From Deltaproteobacteria bacterium (GTDB lineage: Bacteria; Myxococcota_A; UBA9042; PHBI01; JACKFB01): DNA of 64,000 bases. This document shows positions 8,186 to 17,337 of this stretch, piece by piece. The position numbers and the translations under genes were made by a program. The stretch is from contig JACKFB010000010.1 of NCBI GenBank assembly GCA_020632695.1, forward strand, positions 164,199 to 228,198, given 5' to 3'. Within the stretch, counting starts at the first letter, position 1; the number at the start of each line of letters is the position of its first letter. Below the pieces are notes generated by a model. The model was not told the DNA's origin and searched no databases. It saw only the letters and a program-made list of their open reading frames with translations.

Positions 8186-9286
8186 TCACTTCTTCTTCTT
8201 CGACTTCTTCGTCGAGGCTTTCGCCGTGGCCTTGCTCGGCGCCTTCGACGCGGCCTCGCTCGGCGCCTTCGCGGCCTTCGCGGCCTCGCTCGGCGCCTTC
8301 GCGGCCTTGGCCGGCGCCTTCGCGGCCTTGGCCGGCGCCTTCGCGGCCTCGCCCGGCGCCTTCGCGGCCTTCGACGCGGCCTCGCCCGGCGCCTTCGCGG
8401 CCTCCTTCGGCGCCTTCGCGGCGGCCTCCGTGCTCGCCCCCGCGTCCGGCGCCGCCTCCCTCCGCAGATGCAGCAGGCGCCACTCGCCGTCGTCCACGGT
8501 GCTGACCAGCGCGAACTGGGAGAAGGTCTCGATGACCCGCTCGGCCTCGGCCCCCGGCATGGCGGTCACCACCAGATCGCCGGTCGCCCGCTCGATGAGC
8601 GCCGGCGCCATGTCACAGACGATGTCGGCCAGGATGTTCGCCACCACGACGTCGAAGGGCCCCGGGACCTGCTCGACCTTGCCGGCCATGAAGCGGGCGC
8701 GTCCTGCCACGCCGTTGCGCAGCGCGTTGGCCTGCGCCACCCGCACGGCCTGGGGGTCGATCTCGACGCCGACCGCCTCCGAACCCAGCACCGCCGCGGC
8801 GATGGCCAGGATCCCCGAGCCCGCGCCCACGTCCAGCACGGTCGCCCCCGGCCGCGCCGCGAGGCACGCGTCCAGCAGGCGCAGCGCCGCCCGCGTCGTG
8901 GGGTGCGCGCCGGCCCCGAAGGCCAGCGCCGGGTCGACGCTCAGCCAGGCCGGGCGGCCGTCCTGGGGCTTCGTCGCCCACACGGGGTAGACGCCGATGC
9001 GCTCGGACAGCGCCTGAGGCAGGAACACCGCGCGCCAGCCGTCCTCCCAGGCGCCCTCGACGTCAGCCCGCGTGCGCAGCCGCGCGTCGCGTGCGTCCAG
9101 GTTCGACAGCCAGGCGCCCACGGCGTCGACCAGCGAGAGGTCGGGCGCTCCCTCGAAGCTGGCGACCAGCGCCGGGCTTCCCTCGCCGCCACCCGGCGCC
9201 GCCTTGCCGCCGCGCGCCTCGAGCAGGTTGCCCAGGGCGGACAACGCGGCCGAATGGGTGTCGATGCCGACTTGCCAGGCACACAT
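8186..9286 (-). CDS. prmA: Ribosomal protein L11 methyltransferase with Lys/Ala tail
   Basis: Residues 1-280 match PrmA: DPALAFGAGAHPTTR, the SAM-binding LDVGAGSGILAIAA, GVEIDPQAVRVAQANALRNGV and the signature NILADI. It would trimethylate ribosomal protein L11 in the cytosol. The tail of about 85 residues (encoded by 8186-8450) is not part of the family. It is built of AAKAPxEAAKAP repeats and ends in KASTKKSKKKK, resembling histone H1-like and other nucleic-acid-binding tails of GC-rich bacteria. GGGAG lies before ATG 9286. The tail DNA is repetitive (GCCTTCGCGGCC units). The methyltransferase identity is firm; the tail's role is unknown. Confidence 0.88.
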   Translation of the reverse strand: MCAWQVGIDTHSAALSALGNLLEARGGKAAPGGGEGSPALVASFEGAPDLSLVDAVGAWLSNLDARDARLRTRADVEGAWEDGWRAVFLPQALSERIGVYPVWATKPQDGRPAWLSVDPALAFGAGAHPTTRAALRLLDACLAARPGATVLDVGAGSGILAIAAAVLGSEAVGVEIDPQAVRVAQANALRNGVAGRARFMAGKVEQVPGPFDVVVANILADIVCDMAPALIERATGDLVVTAMPGAEAERVIETFSQFALVSTVDDGEWRLLHLRREAAPDAGASTEAAAKAPKEAAKAPGEAASKAAKAPGEAAKAPAKAAKAPAKAAKAPSEAAKAAKAPSEAASKAPSKATAKASTKKSKKKK

Positions 9287-9394
9287 GGACTTCTCCCGAA
9301 CAGCCGTGGTGGTCGCGACGCGTGCGGCCCAGGATGACAGCCCCCGTGGCCGCGGGCAACTCGCCCCGGCAGCGGGCGCCAGGCGCTCACCCGG

Positions 9395-10153
9395 TCAGAG
9401 GACGCCGGGGACCAGGGCGCGGCGCTCGGGCGGGTAGTCGGCGAACTTCTCGCGATACCAGCGGTGGTTGGCGACCGCCCGCGGCACCAGGTTGGCCAGG
9501 GTGAAGAGGAAGAAGGCCAGGCCCGAGAGCGACCAGCTCGCCAGGGCGAAGCCGCCCCACTCGATGAGCTCGCCGAAGTAGTTGGGGCACGTGATGTAGC
9601 GGTAGAGGCCGCCCTGGGGGATGCGGTAGCCGGTCTCGCCGGGGGCGCGCAGCCGCAGCAGCACCGTGTCGGCGTGCAGGTTGATGCCGAGGCCCAGGAC
9701 GAAGAGCGCGACGCCGACGAGGTAGTGCGGCGGCGCCTGGGCGATCGGCGGGTAGGCGCCGAGCTCGGAGAGCCAGCGGGCGTTGGTCCAGGCGTTCACG
9801 AGCTGGAAGGAGAAGGCCATCAGGGCGACCACCACCGGCATCGTGCGGCCGGCGGCGCGCAGGCGGAACGGGAAGATGAAGGTGCGGTGGACGTAGTGGA
9901 CCTGCCAGAGCACGCACAGCGAGAGCGGGACGAGCTCCAGCGCGCGGGAGCCCTGGACGTAGATCCAGAGGAAGAGCAGCACCGCCGGGCTCTCCATCAC
10001 GATCCAGCCGAGCCGGGCCGGCATCGTGGGCCCCCACCCGGCGCGCGCGTGCCGGCCGTAGGGCGCCGTGATGAAGACCAGCGCCAGCAGGGCCACGACG
10101 CCGCAGCCGATGACGCCGAAGCTGAGGGCGCGATAGAGTTCGAGCTCGGTCAC
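9395..10153 (-). CDS. Steroid 5-alpha-reductase-type membrane oxidoreductase
   Basis: A 252-residue protein with about six hydrophobic segments. The C-terminal half fits the 3-oxo-5-alpha-steroid 4-dehydrogenase family: YRIPQGGLYRYITCPNYFGELIEWGGFALASWS, with a final HRWYREKFADYPPERRALVPGVL. The N-terminal YVHRTFIFPFR is also typical. Such enzymes reduce delta-4 double bonds of steroids with NADPH in the membrane; the bacterial substrates are uncertain. GTG at 10153 has AGGAG eight bases upstream. It is divergent from the aminopeptidase. Confidence 0.82.
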   Translation of the reverse strand: MTELELYRALSFGVIGCGVVALLALVFITAPYGRHARAGWGPTMPARLGWIVMESPAVLLFLWIYVQGSRALELVPLSLCVLWQVHYVHRTFIFPFRLRAAGRTMPVVVALMAFSFQLVNAWTNARWLSELGAYPPIAQAPPHYLVGVALFVLGLGINLHADTVLLRLRAPGETGYRIPQGGLYRYITCPNYFGELIEWGGFALASWSLSGLAFFLFTLANLVPRAVANHRWYREKFADYPPERRALVPGVL

Positions 10154-10281
10154 CGTGGACGCTCCTGCGCAGGGCTCCGAGCCTCCGGTGTGCGCCGGGC
10201 CCTGTCAACGCGAGCAGGCGCGGGACCCTGGCCGCGCAGGGCCGCCGTGGTGTAGATCAAGGGCGACCCTGGAGGGAGCCC

Positions 10282-11598
10282 TTGACCGTCCGCCCGCACC
10301 CCACCACGCAGGATCTGCTTCGCTACATCGACGCCAGCCCGACGCCGGTCCATGCGGTGGCCGAGACGGCGCGCCGACTCGACGCGGCCGGGTTCTCGCC
10401 GCTGGCCGAGGGGGCGCGCTGGACGCTCGCGCCGGGTGACGCGCGCTACGTCGTCAGGGGCGGCAGCGTCCTGGCCTTCCGGGTGGGGACGGCCCCGGCC
10501 GCCGAGGCCGGCTTCCGCATCATCGGCGCGCACACCGACTCGCCCAACCTGCGCCTGAAGCCGCGGCCCGACCTGGACGCCCACGGCTACCGCCAGCTCG
10601 GGGTCGAGACCTACGGCGGCCTGCTGGCCTACACGTGGCTGGACCGCGACCTGGGCCTGGCCGGCGCGGTCCTGCTGCGCGACGACGCGGCGCCCGGCCG
10701 CACCGCGACCCACCTGCTGCGCATCGACCGCCCGATCCTGCGCATCCCCTCGCTGGCGATCCACCTGGACCGCGAGGTCAACTCCGGCGGGCTGAAGCTG
10801 GACTTCCAGCGGCATCTGCCGCCGGTGCTCGGGCTCGAGTCGGCTGACGGCGCCCAGGTCTCGGCGGGCACGCTGCGGCGCCTGCTCGCCACCGAGCTGC
10901 AGGTCGAGCCCGAGCGCGTGCTCAGCTTCGACCTGGCGCTCCACGACACGGTGCCCGCCACGGTGGGCGGGCTCGACGGCGAGTTCATCTTCGCGCCGCG
11001 CCTGGACAATCAGGCCATGTGCCACGCGGGCCTCAGCGCGCTGCTTCGGGCGGCGCCGGCCGCCGCGACCCAGCTCCTCTGTCTCTACGACCACGAGGAG
11101 ATCGGCAGCGGCTCGGCCACCGGCGCCGCCGGCAGCATGGCCGTCGAGCTGCTGCGCCGCCTGGCCGAGGTCGAGGGCCCGGGCGCCACCTCGGGCGGCC
11201 TGCCTCGCGCCGCGGCGCACTCCTGGCAGGTCTCCGGCGACATGGCCCACGCCCTGCACCCCAACCACAGCGACCGGCACGAGCCGCGGCACCAGCCCGG
11301 CCTCAACCGCGGCCCGGTCATCAAGGTGAACAGCGCGCAGAAGTACGCGACCACCGCCGAGACCGCCGCGCTCTTCGAGGCGCTCTGCGTCGACGCCGGC
11401 GTACCGTCCCAGCGCTTCGTCACCCGCACCGATCTGGCCTGCGGCTCGACCATCGGGCCGATCTCCGCCGCCCAGCTCGGCATCCGCACCGTCGACGTGG
11501 GCAACCCGATGCTCTCGATGCACTCGGTGCGCGAGCTGGCCGGCGCCCACGACCCCGAACCCATGACCGAAGTGATGACCCGCTTCTTCGTCTGCTGA
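10282..11598 (+). CDS. M18 family aminopeptidase
   Basis: The 438-residue protein matches the M18 (aspartyl aminopeptidase/ApeB) family from end to end. Metal-binding and catalytic segments are visible in order: GAHTDSPNLRLKP, FIFAPRLDNQ, CLYDHEEIGSGS, DMAHALHPNH, GPVIKVNSAQKYAT and NPMLSMHSVRELAG. It is a cytosolic dizinc exopeptidase removing N-terminal residues, usually acidic ones. Start is TTG at 10282 with a strong GGAGGGAG six bases before; no better start is near. Length is normal. Confidence 0.92.
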   Translation: MTVRPHPTTQDLLRYIDASPTPVHAVAETARRLDAAGFSPLAEGARWTLAPGDARYVVRGGSVLAFRVGTAPAAEAGFRIIGAHTDSPNLRLKPRPDLDAHGYRQLGVETYGGLLAYTWLDRDLGLAGAVLLRDDAAPGRTATHLLRIDRPILRIPSLAIHLDREVNSGGLKLDFQRHLPPVLGLESADGAQVSAGTLRRLLATELQVEPERVLSFDLALHDTVPATVGGLDGEFIFAPRLDNQAMCHAGLSALLRAAPAAATQLLCLYDHEEIGSGSATGAAGSMAVELLRRLAEVEGPGATSGGLPRAAAHSWQVSGDMAHALHPNHSDRHEPRHQPGLNRGPVIKVNSAQKYATTAETAALFEALCVDAGVPSQRFVTRTDLACGSTIGPISAAQLGIRTVDVGNPMLSMHSVRELAGAHDPEPMTEVMTRFFVC

Positions 11599-11655
11599 GA
11601 GGGTATTGGCATATGCTCCCGTCGCCTGGCTGGCTCACGCGATTCCAGGCGCTTC

Positions 11656-11696
11656 CGAGCCTCGGTGTCATGCAAGGAGCATGCGCCCTCGGCTCG
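11656..11696 (+). terminator. Stem-loop after the aminopeptidase gene
   Basis: CGAGCC (11656-11661) pairs with GGCTCG (11691-11696), and within it CATGC-AAGGA-GCATG (11669-11683). It lies 58 bases after the M18 stop and before the acyl-CoA dehydrogenase start. It may be a terminator or attenuator. It has no T-run. Confidence 0.4.
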
Positions 11697-11768
11697 TAGG
11701 TGCCTGGAGCCACGTCGCTGACGCCAGACCCGGTCCGCATGTGTCGACACGCTCCGAGGATCCGCGCC

Positions 11769-13436
11769 ATGAACACCGCACCCGCCGCTCCAGGCCCGCT
11801 GGGCACCCACGAGGTCACCAACCAGCCTCCGCCGCTGGCGGACTTCAACGCCTTCGAGGACGACCTCCCGCTGGTCGAAGCCCTGGAGCGCGAAGGCGGC
11901 GGCTGGGCCACCGATCGCGCCCGGGCCTTCGGCGCGCGGGCCGGCAGCGCCGAGGTGATCGAGTGGGCCCGCCTGGCCAACGAGAATCCGCCGAAGCTGC
12001 GGGCATACGACCGCTTCGGCCACCGCATCGACGAGGTCGAGTTCCACCCGGCCTACCACCACCTGATGAGCCTGGCCGTGGAGCACGGCGTGCACTCGCT
12101 GGCCTGGACCGGGCCCGAGGGGCACTCGCACGCCGGGCGCGCGGCGCTGCAGGTGCTCCAGGCCCAGGCGGAGGCCGGCACGGGCTGTCCGATCACGATG
12201 GCCCACTCGGGCATCCCGGCGCTGCGCCACCAGCCCGAGGTGGCCGCCGAGTGGGAGCCGCGGCTGCTCACCACCCGCTACGACCCGCGCATGATCCCGG
12301 CCAGCCAGAAGACCGGCGCCATCATGGGCATGGCGATGACCGAGAAGCAGGGCGGCTCGGACGTGCGCGCCAACACGACCCGGGCCACGCCCATCGGCGC
12401 CGGCGGGCCGGGCGGCGAGTACGAGCTGCTGGGCCACAAGTGGTTCTGCTCGGCGCCCATGTCGGACCTCTTCCTGACGCTGGCCTGGTCCGAGGGCGGG
12501 CTGTCCTGCTTCCTGGTGCCGCGGTGGACCCCCGACGAGCGCCGGAACCCCTTCTACATCCAGCGGCTCAAGGACAAGCTCGGCAACCGCTCCAACGCGT
12601 CGAGCGAGATCGAGTATCGGGGGACCTGGGCGCGCATGGTGGGGGCCGAGGGGCGCGGGGTGCCGACCATCATCGAGATGGTCAACCACACGCGGCTGGA
12701 CGTTGCGCTGGGGGCTTCGGGGCTGATGCGGCAGGCGCTGCGTCACGCGCTGCACCACACGGCACACCGCTCGGCCTTCGGGAGGCTGCTGAGCGAGCAG
12801 CCGCTGATGCAGAACGTGCTGGCGGACCTCGCGGTCGAGACCGAGGCGGCGGTCGCCATGTCGATGCGGGTGGCGCGCGCCTTCGACGAGGGGCAGACCG
12901 ATCCGGTGCAGCGGGACTTCGCGCGCATCGCCACCGCGGTCGCCAAGTACTGGGTCTCCAAGCGGGTGGTCGGCGTGGTGGCGGAGGCGCTGGAGTGCCA
13001 TGGCGGCGCGGGCTACGTCGAGGAGTGCGCGATGGCGCGCATCTACCGCGAGGCCCCGCTGGGCAGCATCTGGGAGGGCAGCGGGAACGTGCAGTGCCTG
13101 GACGTGCTTCGAGCCATGCACAAGAGCCCGGGCGCGGTGGACGCGTTCTTCGGCGAGCTGGCGCTGGCCCGCGGCGGGGACGCGCGCCTCGACGCGCACG
13201 TGCAGACCCTGGGCGAGCGGCTGCGGGATCCCGGCGACTTCGAGCGCAACGCGCGCCGGCTGGTCGAGGGCATGGCGCTGGCGCTCGAGGGGGCGCTCCT
13301 GGTGCGGCACGCGCCCGCCGCGGTCGCCGACGCCTTCTGCGCGTCGCGGCTCAGCGACGACTGGGGGCGCGAGTACGGCAGCCTGCCGCGGGGCGTGGAC
13401 CTGGCGGCGCTGGTCCGGCGCGCATCCGCCACGTGA
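11769..13436 (+). CDS. Acyl-CoA dehydrogenase, AidB-like
   Basis: About 555 residues, longer than standard acyl-CoA dehydrogenases and resembling the AidB/isovaleryl-CoA dehydrogenase-like branch. Visible are MAMTEKQGGSDVRANTTRA (FAD and substrate contact region), GHKWFCSAPMSDLFLTLAW, VGAEGRGVPTIIEMVNHTRLD, HHTAHRSAFGRLLSEQPLMQNVLADL and ECHGGAGYVEECAMARIYREAPLGSIWEGSGNV. The product should be an FAD enzyme oxidising an acyl-CoA, or an AidB-like protein. ATG 11769 has GAGGA upstream. The SDR gene follows 55 bases later on the same strand, so co-transcription is likely. The substrate is not determinable. Confidence 0.88.
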   Translation: MNTAPAAPGPLGTHEVTNQPPPLADFNAFEDDLPLVEALEREGGGWATDRARAFGARAGSAEVIEWARLANENPPKLRAYDRFGHRIDEVEFHPAYHHLMSLAVEHGVHSLAWTGPEGHSHAGRAALQVLQAQAEAGTGCPITMAHSGIPALRHQPEVAAEWEPRLLTTRYDPRMIPASQKTGAIMGMAMTEKQGGSDVRANTTRATPIGAGGPGGEYELLGHKWFCSAPMSDLFLTLAWSEGGLSCFLVPRWTPDERRNPFYIQRLKDKLGNRSNASSEIEYRGTWARMVGAEGRGVPTIIEMVNHTRLDVALGASGLMRQALRHALHHTAHRSAFGRLLSEQPLMQNVLADLAVETEAAVAMSMRVARAFDEGQTDPVQRDFARIATAVAKYWVSKRVVGVVAEALECHGGAGYVEECAMARIYREAPLGSIWEGSGNVQCLDVLRAMHKSPGAVDAFFGELALARGGDARLDAHVQTLGERLRDPGDFERNARRLVEGMALALEGALLVRHAPAAVADAFCASRLSDDWGREYGSLPRGVDLAALVRRASAT

Positions 13437-13491
13437 CCGCGGCGCGAACGACACGCGCGCGAACCCAGGCCTCGCCTCCGGAGAGACACCG

Positions 13492-14325
13492 ATGACCCAG
13501 CTCGCAGGCAGCATCGCCCTCATCACCGGGGGCGCCAGCGGCATCGGGCGCCTCATGGGCCTGGAGCTCGCGCGGCGCGGCGCGCGGGTGGTCGTGTGGG
13601 ACCTGGACGCCGCCGCCCTGGACGCCGTGGTCAGCGAGCTGGACGGCGCCACCGGCCGGGCCTCGGCCGGGATGGTCTGCGACATCTCGGACCGCCACGC
13701 CGTCTACGCCGCCGCCGAGCGCGTCCGCGCCGAGGTGGGGCCGGTGGACATCGTGGTGAACAACGCGGGCGTGGTCAGCGGGCGCCCCTTCCAGGAGCTG
13801 TCCGACGAGGCGATCGAGCGCACCTTCCAGGTCAACACCCTGGCGCTCTTCTGGACCGCCAAGGCCTTCCTGCCCGGCATGGTCGAGCGGGGCCGGGGCC
13901 ACATCGTCACCATCGCCTCGGCCTCGGGCCTGGTGGGCGTGCCGCGCCTGGTCGACTACGCCGCCAGCAAGCACGCGGCGGTGGGCTTCGACGAGTCCCT
14001 GCGGATGGAGCTGCGCGAGACGGCGCCCGGCGTGAAGACCACGGTGGTGTGCCCCTACTACATCGACACCGGGATGTTCGCCGGCGTGCGCACGCGCTTC
14101 CCAGCGCTGCTGCCCATCCTCGAGCCGGGGCCCACCGCGCGCCGCATCATCGACGCCATCGAGGCCGACGAGGAGCGCCTGATCCTGCCGCCGTCGGTCC
14201 GCCTGCTGCCCGTCTTCCGCGCGCTGCCGACCGCGCTCTTCGACCGGGGCGCCGAGTGGTTGGGCGTGACGGCCTCGATGGACGCCTTCCACGGCCGCGG
14301 CAAGGGCCCGCGCTCCCGCCCCTGA
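13492..14325 (+). CDS. SDR family oxidoreductase (SDR16C-like)
   Basis: This 277-residue short-chain dehydrogenase has the cofactor motif TGGASGIGR, NNAG (VVNNAGVVSG), a Ser in TIASASG and the catalytic YAASK. The C-terminal part, with GPTARRIIDAIEADEERLILPP followed by a hydrophobic stretch, resembles the retinol/17-beta-hydroxysteroid dehydrogenase (SDR16C) branch. GGAGAG lies before ATG 13492. It sits behind the acyl-CoA dehydrogenase, which suggests joint work on a lipid or steroid-like substrate. That is inference. Confidence 0.88.
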   Translation: MTQLAGSIALITGGASGIGRLMGLELARRGARVVVWDLDAAALDAVVSELDGATGRASAGMVCDISDRHAVYAAAERVRAEVGPVDIVVNNAGVVSGRPFQELSDEAIERTFQVNTLALFWTAKAFLPGMVERGRGHIVTIASASGLVGVPRLVDYAASKHAAVGFDESLRMELRETAPGVKTTVVCPYYIDTGMFAGVRTRFPALLPILEPGPTARRIIDAIEADEERLILPPSVRLLPVFRALPTALFDRGAEWLGVTASMDAFHGRGKGPRSRP

Positions 14326-14348
14326 GCCGCAGACCGGCGAACCCGCGC

Positions 14349-15200
14349 TCAGGCGATGAGGTGCCCCGGGGCCGGGATGTTGTCACCGCCCACCACCGGC
14401 CCGACCGGCACGTAGGGCGGCGCGAAGGTGGGGATGGGCCCCTTGCCCATCACCAGCATGATCTGCTGCGACGCCAACCAGATCAGGAACCCGATGGCGA
14501 TGGGTGTGGCGAGCGAGAGCGCCATCGCGTCGAACTGCTTGTCGGGATCGTCGAGGCTGAAGGCGTCCAGCATCGCGCCCTGGAGCATCTTCGGCGTCAT
14601 CTTGGCCATCATCGGCGACGGGCAGGTGATGAGCGGCATCGGGATGTTGGGCATCGGCGGCGCCATCGGCCCCGGGAAGGCCGCGAAGGCCGGGTACCAG
14701 GGCAGGCCGGGCACCATGACCTTGCTCTGCCACTCCTTGAAGCACTTGGAGATGCCGGCCGCGCAGGCGTCGCGCCACTTGGCCATGTTGCCGCTGAAGC
14801 TCGCCGTCTGCGGCGCGTTCTTCATGTTCGATTCGAGCTCGGGTCCGTCCAGGCAACCGGGGGTGCCGATGGCACACACCGCCATCACCTTGAGATCCTT
14901 GAACTTCGCCTGCAGCCGCCACATGTCGTGCGAGAACTTGAAGGCGTCGAGCATCGCGTGGGCGAAGTCCTTGAACTGCTTGCCCACGTCCTTGCACTGG
15001 TCCACGTGGTACTTGTTCACCGACGCGCACCAGAAGTAGCAGAGCGGCACTGGCGGGACCGCCAGCTCGTTCTTCTTGAACGCGTCCGGGTACTGCTTGC
15101 CCCCCTCACCGGTGGGCTGCGACCAACCGACGGGGAGCACCTTCTTCTGCGCCACGAACATCAGGTCGCAGAGGATCGGGATCACGTTGATGGGGGGCAC
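14349..15200 (-). CDS. Hypothetical protein, Cys- and Lys-rich, with hydrophobic segment
   Basis: I do not recognise this 283-residue protein. It has no signal peptide at the start (PPINVIPILCDLMF), about ten cysteines, many Lys-Phe pairs in the middle (KQFKDFAHAMLDAFKFSHDMW) and a Pro/Met-rich stretch. One clear hydrophobic segment (ALSLATPIAIGFLIWLASQQIMLV) lies before a Pro/Gly-rich end (APPYVPVGPVVGGDNIPAPGHLIA). GTG at 15200 has AGGAGG eight bases upstream, so the start is well supported. Codon use is less extreme than that of its neighbours. The gene converges on the SDR with only 23 bases between stops. An association with a secretion apparatus is possible but unsupported. Confidence 0.75.
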   Translation of the reverse strand: MPPINVIPILCDLMFVAQKKVLPVGWSQPTGEGGKQYPDAFKKNELAVPPVPLCYFWCASVNKYHVDQCKDVGKQFKDFAHAMLDAFKFSHDMWRLQAKFKDLKVMAVCAIGTPGCLDGPELESNMKNAPQTASFSGNMAKWRDACAAGISKCFKEWQSKVMVPGLPWYPAFAAFPGPMAPPMPNIPMPLITCPSPMMAKMTPKMLQGAMLDAFSLDDPDKQFDAMALSLATPIAIGFLIWLASQQIMLVMGKGPIPTFAPPYVPVGPVVGGDNIPAPGHLIA

Positions 15201-15272
15201 GGGAGACCTCCTCTGGCACGGATGAAGGCGGTATCCGACCCTGAACGCTGACCCCTCGAGACCGGGTCCAGG

Positions 15273-17273
15273 CTACGAGTCGGCGTCCGCTTCGTCAACG
15301 TCGGCGTACCGCAGATCGGCCGGCCGCGGCCAGCGCGCGTAGGGGTTGTCCAGGTGCAGGCAGAGCACCAGCTCCTCGTCGAGGGCGGCCTGCAGCGCCT
15401 CTCGGCCGAGGCGCCCCTCGTCGAGCAGCTCACGCACGGTGGGGGCGTGGAAGGCGCGCGAGTGCAGCCGCTGTCGCGCCTCGGTGGCGGCCAGCACCAC
15501 CGGGCGCTCTCGCCCGGCCCCGGCCAGCAGGTGGCGCACCGACGTGGTGGCCCGCGGCTCGAAGCCGCCGGTGGGGGCGTCGTCGACCCGGGCGCCGAGG
15601 ACCTGCTCCAGCCAGCCCAGCTCGAAGGGGGCCGGCAGCTCCGAGAGATAGGGGTTGCGCAGGATGTGCCAGCGGTGCGCCTCGGCGTCCGGCGGCACTC
15701 GCCGGCTGGCCAGGCGGTAGTACCAGCGCTGGCCGAGCCCGTAGGCGAAGTCCAGGCCCTCCCAGGCCTCGACCACCACCACCGCGTAGCCTACGAAGGC
15801 GGCCGCCATGTCGCTGATCTCGCCCTGCTCGGACGCGGCCATCGCCGCCTCGAAGAGCTCGGCGACCACCGCCGGGCCGCGCGGCTCGTCGAGCACCCGC
15901 GCAGCCACCGGCTGCAGCTCCCGCGCCGCGACGCCGACGATCGGGTGCAGGTGGAAGGCTCGCCGCCACAGCGCGCGGTGCCGCGCCGCCCGGAAGGCCT
16001 CGGGCTCGGCCTCCGGCGTGGTGGTGGGCCTGTAGCCGAGCGCCCCCACCGTCTCGACGCCCGGTGCGCCGCCCGCGTCGACCAGGTCGGCCGCCACCTC
16101 GGCCAGCGCCGCCCCCAGCACGCCCTCCACGGCCTCCTCTTCGACGCCCCCGTAGAGCCGCGCCAGCGCGTCGCCGACCGCCCGCAGCCCCCGCTCGTGG
16201 TCGGCCCCGCCGCCCGCCTCCGCGCGCAAGGCCGCCGCGTGACACAGCCTGGCGCCCACGTCGCGCAGCACCGTCATCGCCCGCGCCGCCCGCCGCGTCG
16301 CGCTCGGCGCCGCCGGCGTCAGCAGCGTCGAGAGCAGCTCGGCGCAGCGCCGCTCGAAGTCCGCCGGGCTGGTGGCGTAGTCCAGCCCCGGGCGCAGGCA
16401 CCGCTCGACGTAGCGCGCCATCGCCGGCGACTCCAGCCGCCGCTGGTGCACGCGCGCGTACTCGCACGCCTCCCCCACCCCCAGATAGCCGGGCGGCGGC
16501 ACGACGATCTGCCCGCCGTACACCCCCGACCGGAAGCAGGCCACCTCGAAGCCCAGCACCTCGACCGCGTTGGCGGCGATCAGGCGCCCCTGCTCGCCCT
16601 CGATGCGCTCGGCCCGCACCTCCGCCCGGCCCGCGTCCTTCTCCAGCGCCTCGCACTCGGGGCAGCTCGGCGTCGCGTCGCCCGAGCGGATCGAGTGCTC
16701 CGCGCAGTAGCTGCGCCCCAGCTCGCCCAGCCAGTACCAGTGCAGCGCCGCGACCACCTCCCCGAGCCGGGCCATGTGCATCGACTCCCACTCGGTCAGC
16801 TCCGTCCACCAGCCGAAGCCCAGCATCGCGTGCACCAGGCCGTGGCTCCACCAGCGCGGCGCCGCGCTCAGCTCCCAGTCCGCCACCGGGCAGTCCTGAT
16901 GGAAGGGCCAGTGCTGGCCGGCCAGCAGGCGCTCGATCCCGCGGCCCGTCTCGTACTGGCTCGCCGCCAGCTCGTGGTGTCGCCAGCTCGCCGGGGCGGG
17001 CAGGAACTCGCGCTCCTGGCGATTGAAGGCGAACACACCGGCCTCGCGGGCGCACAGGGCGACCTGGGCCTCGAAGGGGGTCACGATCAGCCCCGGCGCC
17101 CTGAAGCCGTGCCAGGCCAGCAGCCGCGCGTCCAGCTCGTCCGTGCGGGCGCGATCCACCTCCAGCGCCGCGGCCAGGATGCGATCGGGGCTCAGCGCCG
17201 ACGCGAAGGCCTGCAGGGTCTCGGTGGGGAGCGGCGCCGACGCGGCGGAGGGCTCGGCGGAGGAAGCGGACAT
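15273..17273 (-). CDS. Large hypothetical protein, last gene of the radical-SAM cluster
   Basis: This 666-residue protein has no recognisable family. Visible features are a His-rich region (WWSHGLVHAMLGFGWW, then ESMHMARLGEVVAALHWYWLGELGR), a CxxC (SCPECEALEKD) and a long helical middle. It has no signal peptide. ATG 17273 has GGAG at the right spacing; the longer frame to 17330 is Pro-rich and unlikely. It follows the radical SAM gene by 64 bases on the same strand, so it may be its substrate protein, scaffold or partner enzyme. The His and Cys pattern would allow metal binding. That is inference only. Confidence 0.75.
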   Translation of the reverse strand: MSASSAEPSAASAPLPTETLQAFASALSPDRILAAALEVDRARTDELDARLLAWHGFRAPGLIVTPFEAQVALCAREAGVFAFNRQEREFLPAPASWRHHELAASQYETGRGIERLLAGQHWPFHQDCPVADWELSAAPRWWSHGLVHAMLGFGWWTELTEWESMHMARLGEVVAALHWYWLGELGRSYCAEHSIRSGDATPSCPECEALEKDAGRAEVRAERIEGEQGRLIAANAVEVLGFEVACFRSGVYGGQIVVPPPGYLGVGEACEYARVHQRRLESPAMARYVERCLRPGLDYATSPADFERRCAELLSTLLTPAAPSATRRAARAMTVLRDVGARLCHAAALRAEAGGGADHERGLRAVGDALARLYGGVEEEAVEGVLGAALAEVAADLVDAGGAPGVETVGALGYRPTTTPEAEPEAFRAARHRALWRRAFHLHPIVGVAARELQPVAARVLDEPRGPAVVAELFEAAMAASEQGEISDMAAAFVGYAVVVVEAWEGLDFAYGLGQRWYYRLASRRVPPDAEAHRWHILRNPYLSELPAPFELGWLEQVLGARVDDAPTGGFEPRATTSVRHLLAGAGRERPVVLAATEARQRLHSRAFHAPTVRELLDEGRLGREALQAALDEELVLCLHLDNPYARWPRPADLRYADVDEADADS

Positions 17274-17337
17274 CGGGGCTCCGGGCGGCGGCGTGGGTCG
17301 GGGACGGTGAGCGCCGCGAGGATAACCCAAGTGCGGG

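Noticed and set aside
8186..8505. Separate plus-strand Ala/Phe-rich gene opposite the prmA tail
   Set aside because: It is the antisense shadow of the AAKAP repeats; no start signal and no homology.
11599..11768. tRNA or other small RNA gene in the gap before the acyl-CoA dehydrogenase
   Set aside because: Only a single stem-loop is present; no cloverleaf, anticodon arm or T-loop sequence.
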